Source of the DNA: a virus
Length of the DNA: 41,145 nt
Strand: one strand, 5' to 3'
Virus record (IMG/VR): IMGVR_UViG_3300029258_001156
Span: 1 to 41,145 of that record
The translations under genes were made by a program, and so were the position numbers. Shown here in pieces: positions 37,214 through 41,145 of the stretch. Each line of letters opens with the position of its first letter. Within the stretch, counting starts at the first letter, position 1. The notes below the pieces were generated by a model, which did no database searches, was not told the origin of the DNA, and saw nothing but the letters and a program-made list of their open reading frames with translations.

Positions 37214-38887
37214 TTATGTCCCTTCGGTTAGTCGTTTTTCAATATCGTCCACCAGCGAGGTGGCAAAGGTTTCGGATAGGTCTTGGAGGAATTGAGGGAC
37301 CTGCTCTGGCGCGGCCATTGCCGTTGCTCTGAGGCACTGGAATCGCTCGCGCACTTCCGATGCGTCGTGAATGATTCGCTGATCGTCACTCTTTTGAGAT
37401 GCCTCAATCCACTCGTGGACAACCGGCCGCATGACCTCACGTATGTAGCCAGCGTGCCCCTCGTAGAATTTCTCCGCCCAAGCGACAAAATCGCCAACCG
37501 TCCCGGCTTTCGCGTGCTTCCTCCACGCATTCCCAACCGCCTTGACTTCCTTCGTCACGCAACGCTGGGCGGCTTCGGTGGCCAATCGGCGGAACGGGCC
37601 GTGCATGTCCATTGCCTTCGTCGGGTCGGGCGCGTTGGGTGCCGGCGTTTCCTTCGCTGGCAGTTCGCCTACCTGATCGGCAGGCACCATGTTCATCGGC
37701 GACAGGTACACGTCCCCGTCTTCTATCGGATTCATGTCTTCCCATTCGCGGATGTCATTGGCCGACAACCAGCCCCATTGACGCCCGACCGCATAGGCGT
37801 TGTATCGCGTCTCGGTGTCGCCGCGAACCAGCCCGGCCAGGTTATGTTTCAGGAAGAAGCTCGTCCCCTCGAAGAACTTGGCGTCGACCGCGTTTTCCAG
37901 CCGCACGCACCACGGCAGGATCGAGTCGGTTTTCCAGTCGATGTTTTTGTGCTCGACGTTGGAAAACGTGTCGCGCTCGTTCTCGTGGATCTTCGTCAGC
38001 GGCACGTCGAAGATCGCCGCAATGTCGCCCTTTTGGAATCGCCGGAGCGAAATAAACTCCATGTCTTTCAGTGGCATCCCAACGGCTTTGAGCGTCATCC
38101 CCTCGCGTAAGAGCGCAGTCCGCCAGGCGTTCCCCGACCCCACGTGCCGACCGTCAAACGAATCGAGTACTCGGTTCTCGCCATCCTTGGACAGGTCGGG
38201 CGCGTCTAGGGGCCGCTCGATCACCATGCCGGTCTGTGCGCCGTTCTCCAAAAACGAGTTGACGTGATTCGTTGCGCCGAGCCCTACGCCGACCGTCTGC
38301 CGATGGTAGCCGATCACCGACAGTCCCATCGTTCCGTCGAACCCGAGCCCCGCGATGTGTAGGACCTGGTGGGCCTGGTACGTCTTCAATTCTTTGCCCG
38401 GTTCGCGATAGTCGTAGATCAGCTTGCCATCTTGCCGACGGTCGACCGTCACATGGCGAGACAGCAATAACTGCAACGCTTTGATGCCGCTGTAATCCTC
38501 TTCGATCAGAATGTAAGCATTGCCCCACAACAGAACGTTGGCCATCACGGCTTCGCGGAACTGAACGGCCGTCATGTCATCATTCGGCTTGACCCGCCAC
38601 AGCGAATCCAACCGCTGTTCGGTCGCGTTGCGTGTCGCGTTCGTGCCGGTGTGTTCTTTGATGTGTGCCGGCAGCGTGGCAATGGTCTTGCTGAGCTTGT
38701 TGACGCAGGCCCACACCGTGGCGTAAGTCATCGCCGACTCTTCGGTCACCGCGACCCCTCCGGCCGTCGCGCCTCCAGGCCTCGGCTGATACCAATAGTC
38801 GTCATGCGGTGCCCTCGAAACAGCCTGCGGGCCACGTCGGGGGAATGTCCGCTCCTGCAATCGCACCTTGCGTGTGTATCGTTTCAT
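37214..38887 (-). CDS. HK97-type portal protein
   Basis: 557 residues, longer than HK97 gp3 (~420) by a C-terminal extension. Family motifs: TYATVWACVNKLSKTIATLP, MTAVQFREAVMANVLLWGNA, LHIAGLGFDGTMGLSVIGYH, GVGLGATNHVNSFLENGAQT, VPLTKIHENERDTFSNVEHK and NPIEDGDVYLSPMNMVPADQ. The extra ~140 residues (AVGNAWRKHAKAGTVGDFVA...) are helical and might form a barrel or internal crown. Overlaps terL by four bases. Confidence 0.93.
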   Translation of the reverse strand: MKRYTRKVRLQERTFPRRGPQAVSRAPHDDYWYQPRPGGATAGGVAVTEESAMTYATVWACVNKLSKTIATLPAHIKEHTGTNATRNATEQRLDSLWRVKPNDDMTAVQFREAVMANVLLWGNAYILIEEDYSGIKALQLLLSRHVTVDRRQDGKLIYDYREPGKELKTYQAHQVLHIAGLGFDGTMGLSVIGYHRQTVGVGLGATNHVNSFLENGAQTGMVIERPLDAPDLSKDGENRVLDSFDGRHVGSGNAWRTALLREGMTLKAVGMPLKDMEFISLRRFQKGDIAAIFDVPLTKIHENERDTFSNVEHKNIDWKTDSILPWCVRLENAVDAKFFEGTSFFLKHNLAGLVRGDTETRYNAYAVGRQWGWLSANDIREWEDMNPIEDGDVYLSPMNMVPADQVGELPAKETPAPNAPDPTKAMDMHGPFRRLATEAAQRCVTKEVKAVGNAWRKHAKAGTVGDFVAWAEKFYEGHAGYIREVMRPVVHEWIEASQKSDDQRIIHDASEVRERFQCLRATAMAAPEQVPQFLQDLSETFATSLVDDIEKRLTEGT

Positions 38888-40539
38888 CGCATCCCCACCC
38901 CATGGTCTTCGTAGTAGGATCGCCGCTCGGGCTGCCGTGCGTGCAATGACGCGCGTCCGAAGCCCATCACCAGAGCAACGATCGGGTCAATCCGCTCGCT
39001 ACTCTTTTTCTTGTTTGGTTTGATGTTCCCTGCGGCGTCCATTTCGGCCACGACGTTTGATGCAGCCCAACGCAAGACCGGATTGCCACCGGTGTCCAGC
39101 GTGCCGTCGATGATCGCCGCCTCCAAGTCTTTAGTAGGCGACGACATGCTAACATAGCCTTGGCGATGCTCGAACACTGTAAGACCATCGCCGTCGAGTT
39201 GTTGAAGCAACTGCGGCGCGCCCCACGGATCGGTCGCAATCTCGCGAATGTCATAGATCTTCCCCAACTCGTTGATGTCGCGGCGAATCACGTCATAGTC
39301 GACCGACGGGCCGGGCGTCGTGTCGATCCAGCCCTCGCGAATCCACTGCAAGTAGGGCACCCGGTCGTTCTTCTGTCGCTTCGTCGCGCCGTCCTGGGGC
39401 ACCCAAGTCTTGACGATGGTGCGCCATCCATGGTCGACAAAGCGGTCCTCACCCTTTGGGGACTTGAACACCATCGCCAGGCACGTCAGGTCCAACCGGC
39501 TCGAAAGGTCCAGGCCACACCAGCACGGTCGGCCCTCCAGGTCGCTCGGGCTGATCGTCGCCGGGCAGGCGTCCCACGCGGTCATCGACAGCCATCGCAC
39601 GTCCTGCTCAGTTCGGATATTCAAGTGCAGTCGCTTGAACGTGTTCTCATAGGCCGGGCTGTCCTGGGCTCGCTTGCATTCGCGGGCCAAGTAATCTTCC
39701 GACACCGAAACGCCGTAGTTCGGGTTGGCCTTCGCCCAGACTTCCGGGTCGGTCCAATCGTCGTCAATGCTCGCCTCGTAGATGACCGGCAGAAACGCGG
39801 CGTCTTCGAGAATCCCGTCGCGGACCTTCGAGGCATAGTCGTGTTTGTCATTGCAGATCGAGCCCTCGCGCTCGTAGTCGCTGGTGGTCAAATGCACGAC
39901 CAACGGCTGTTTGCCCTTGATCGCCGTGCCGGTCATCAGCACGTCGGTAAGCTCGGCCGACTTGTGGGCATGTAGTTCATCATTAATGACCAAGTCGGGG
40001 CGTAGGCCGTGCTTGGTGCCAGCCTCGGCGCTGAGTGCCTTGTAACTGCCGTTGCCGACGACGACCGAGTTTTGATAGATCGTCGCCGCCTCTTCCATAT
40101 TCGGTTCGTCGGAGATCATCCGCTTGACGTCGCCAAAGACAATGCGGGCCTGATCGCGGTCGGCCGCCGCGCTGTAACATTGCAGCCCGAGGTGGGCGCG
40201 TAAGAAGAGTGAACCGCAAATCAACGTGGCGGCCAGCGAGGTCTTGCCGTTTTTCCGGGGGACAAAGACAAAACACTCGCGGTATCGGCGGGACCCGTCG
40301 GGCCGCTTCCAGCCGTAGAGGTTCCCGATGATTGCTTTTTGCCACGGCTCCAAGAGGAACGGTACGGGCTGTCCGTCGTCGCCGGGCCGGGTACAACACT
40401 CCTCTACGAAATCAATTTCCATCTGCGCAGCGTCGGCATCGAACCAGCAGTCACCGGCCGTCGCAAACGGATCGTAGCCGGGTATCAGCCGGATCGTCCG
40501 TTGCAGGTCCAGATTGATCGTCGGGGCGTCGGTCGCCAA
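38884..40539 (-). CDS. terL: Terminase large subunit
   Basis: 551 residues, Terminase_1 (HK97 type). ATPase: Walker A VPRKNGKT at 93-100 and Walker B LVINDE at 183-188, with the coupling region LVVHLTTSDYEREG. Nuclease: WCGLDLSSRLDLTCLAMVF and later IREIATDPWGAPQLLQQL supply the acidic metal ligands of the RNase H-like fold. It packages and cuts DNA at cos together with TerS and the HNH protein. The annotated start is TTG; no better in-frame ATG with a ribosome site was found near the N-terminus. About 96 bases separate it from terS. Confidence 0.95.
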   Translation of the reverse strand: MATDAPTINLDLQRTIRLIPGYDPFATAGDCWFDADAAQMEIDFVEECCTRPGDDGQPVPFLLEPWQKAIIGNLYGWKRPDGSRRYRECFVFVPRKNGKTSLAATLICGSLFLRAHLGLQCYSAAADRDQARIVFGDVKRMISDEPNMEEAATIYQNSVVVGNGSYKALSAEAGTKHGLRPDLVINDELHAHKSAELTDVLMTGTAIKGKQPLVVHLTTSDYEREGSICNDKHDYASKVRDGILEDAAFLPVIYEASIDDDWTDPEVWAKANPNYGVSVSEDYLARECKRAQDSPAYENTFKRLHLNIRTEQDVRWLSMTAWDACPATISPSDLEGRPCWCGLDLSSRLDLTCLAMVFKSPKGEDRFVDHGWRTIVKTWVPQDGATKRQKNDRVPYLQWIREGWIDTTPGPSVDYDVIRRDINELGKIYDIREIATDPWGAPQLLQQLDGDGLTVFEHRQGYVSMSSPTKDLEAAIIDGTLDTGGNPVLRWAASNVVAEMDAAGNIKPNKKKSSERIDPIVALVMGFGRASLHARQPERRSYYEDHGVGMR

Positions 40540-40635
40540 AGCTCTACTCTCATTACGACGGACCTCCGACCGTCAGTCCTCCGAATACCAATAGCAGGCA
40601 GGCGGCCCGGAGGAAGCCGCTTTTCGGTTGCGAAC

Positions 40636-41097
40636 CTAGCCCACCACTTTGAAGAATCGTTTCTTCGGATCTTCCTTTTCAACTTTCACCGCTTGCACTC
40701 GCCCCCGACTGCTCGGGGTAATGCCGAGTTCGGCCGCGAAGGTGTTCATTTGACGAAGTGAATCGTTCAGGATGTTCGCCGCCGGGTTCTTGAATTCCTT
40801 GCCTTTGGCATCCTCCAGGAGCAAACCACGATCTTCGACCAACGCGAACGCCTCCATATGCATTTGCCACGCCACGCAGAAGCCGGCAAGCGTCGATCTC
40901 GCCTCATGCGTCAATGTTCCCGCCGCCTGCAACCGCTCTGCCAATCGGTCCCACTCCTTGCGCGCCTCGCCGGTGATGTGCGCAGGACACTCGGGGATCG
41001 CCGGTTCGTACTCGGGCGGATTCTCTTCATGGGTCGGCCGTTTCTTGCTGCCGTCCTTCGTCCGCTGCTCCGGTGATTTCGGTTTTCGCCCTCTCAT
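40636..41097 (-). CDS. terS: Terminase small subunit, P27 family
   Basis: 153 residues. P27 pattern: GRKPKSPEQRTKDGSKKRPT start, PECPAHITGEARKEWDRLAE, LTHEARSTLAGFCVAWQMHM, KEFKNPAANILNDSLRQMNT, FAAELGITPSSRGRVQ. It recognises the packaging site, expected just upstream across the window edge. First gene of the late operon. Confidence 0.92.
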   Translation of the reverse strand: MRGRKPKSPEQRTKDGSKKRPTHEENPPEYEPAIPECPAHITGEARKEWDRLAERLQAAGTLTHEARSTLAGFCVAWQMHMEAFALVEDRGLLLEDAKGKEFKNPAANILNDSLRQMNTFAAELGITPSSRGRVQAVKVEKEDPKKRFFKVVG

Positions 41098-41145
41098 CGC
41101 TCGCTCATATCGGAAATCTCAATTTCGGCCCCGCGTGCTCAGAGG
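41098..41145 (-). promoter_or_regulatory. Candidate cos/packaging region, right part
   Basis: 48 non-coding bases upstream of terS. Together with 1-103 they form the HNH-terS interval where cos-type phages are cut. No direct repeat is shared between the two window ends, so terminal redundancy is not visible. Confidence 0.4.

Overview
The window looks like the complete genome of a temperate, tailed, siphovirus-type phage (HK97-like head, tape-measure tail) of about 41.1 kb. No host housekeeping gene is visible. Almost every gene is on the minus strand and packed with 1-8 base start/stop overlaps (ATGA, GTGA, TGATG). The two window ends join naturally: the HNH endonuclease at the left end is transcribed towards the left edge, and the terminase small subunit begins just inside the right edge. 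That is the usual HNH-cos-TerS order, so the window was probably opened near the cos site. A recognisable attachment site lies in the middle of the window, as expected for a free phage genome rather than an integrated prophage. The GC-rich sequence and family content suggest a GC-rich Gram-negative host. Planctomycetota is a guess from the type of genes and is not proven.

Reading in transcription order, from right to left on the minus strand. (1) 41.1-32 kb is the packaging and head module: TerS, TerL, HK97 portal, S49 maturation protease, a small LexA-type DNA-binding protein, major capsid protein, three putative head surface proteins (one a beta-helix) and the first connector. (2) 32-23.6 kb is the connector and tail module: head-tail joining protein, HK97 gp10-like protein, DUF3168 tail-completion protein, tail tube, a G/GT tail-assembly chaperone pair made by -1 frameshifting at A-AAA-AAC, tape measure, and tail-tip or fibre proteins. 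(3) 23.6-21 kb is the lysogeny module: a small plus-strand membrane protein gene, a strong terminator, an attP made of the 3' part of a tRNA-Leu(CAG) gene, a Cro/CI-type repressor with an apparently leaderless, self-overlapping promoter/operator, and a tyrosine integrase. It is followed by about 0.7 kb of tRNA-like structured elements. (4) 20.8-9.5 kb is the early and replication module: a phage csrA, a protein with 24-bp tandem repeats, an SbcC/Rad50-like ATPase with a YqaJ exonuclease, HNH and DUF1064 nucleases, ParB-like and DUF3102 proteins, a replication initiator and a DnaC-like loader. (5) 9.4-0.1 kb holds a tailspike-like pectate-lyase-fold protein, zinc-ribbon proteins, a putative lysis set (secreted cysteine peptidase, lipoprotein, membrane proteins), long adhesin/fibre proteins and the HNH endonuclease.

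The most unusual locus is 13.0-14.6 kb. A 397-residue protein with TnpB/Cas12-like organisation has an N-terminal CxxC zinc finger and a C-terminal RuvC-like half, but lacks the expected catalytic acidic residues. It is followed on the same strand by a minimal CRISPR-like array: two identical 37-nt repeats with complementary ends, flanking one 36-nt spacer. I read this as a candidate phage-borne, nuclease-dead, RNA-guided DNA-binding (repressor-like) system. The repeat-spacer arrangement is read directly from the sequence. The Cas12/TnpB relationship comes from motif reading without a database search.
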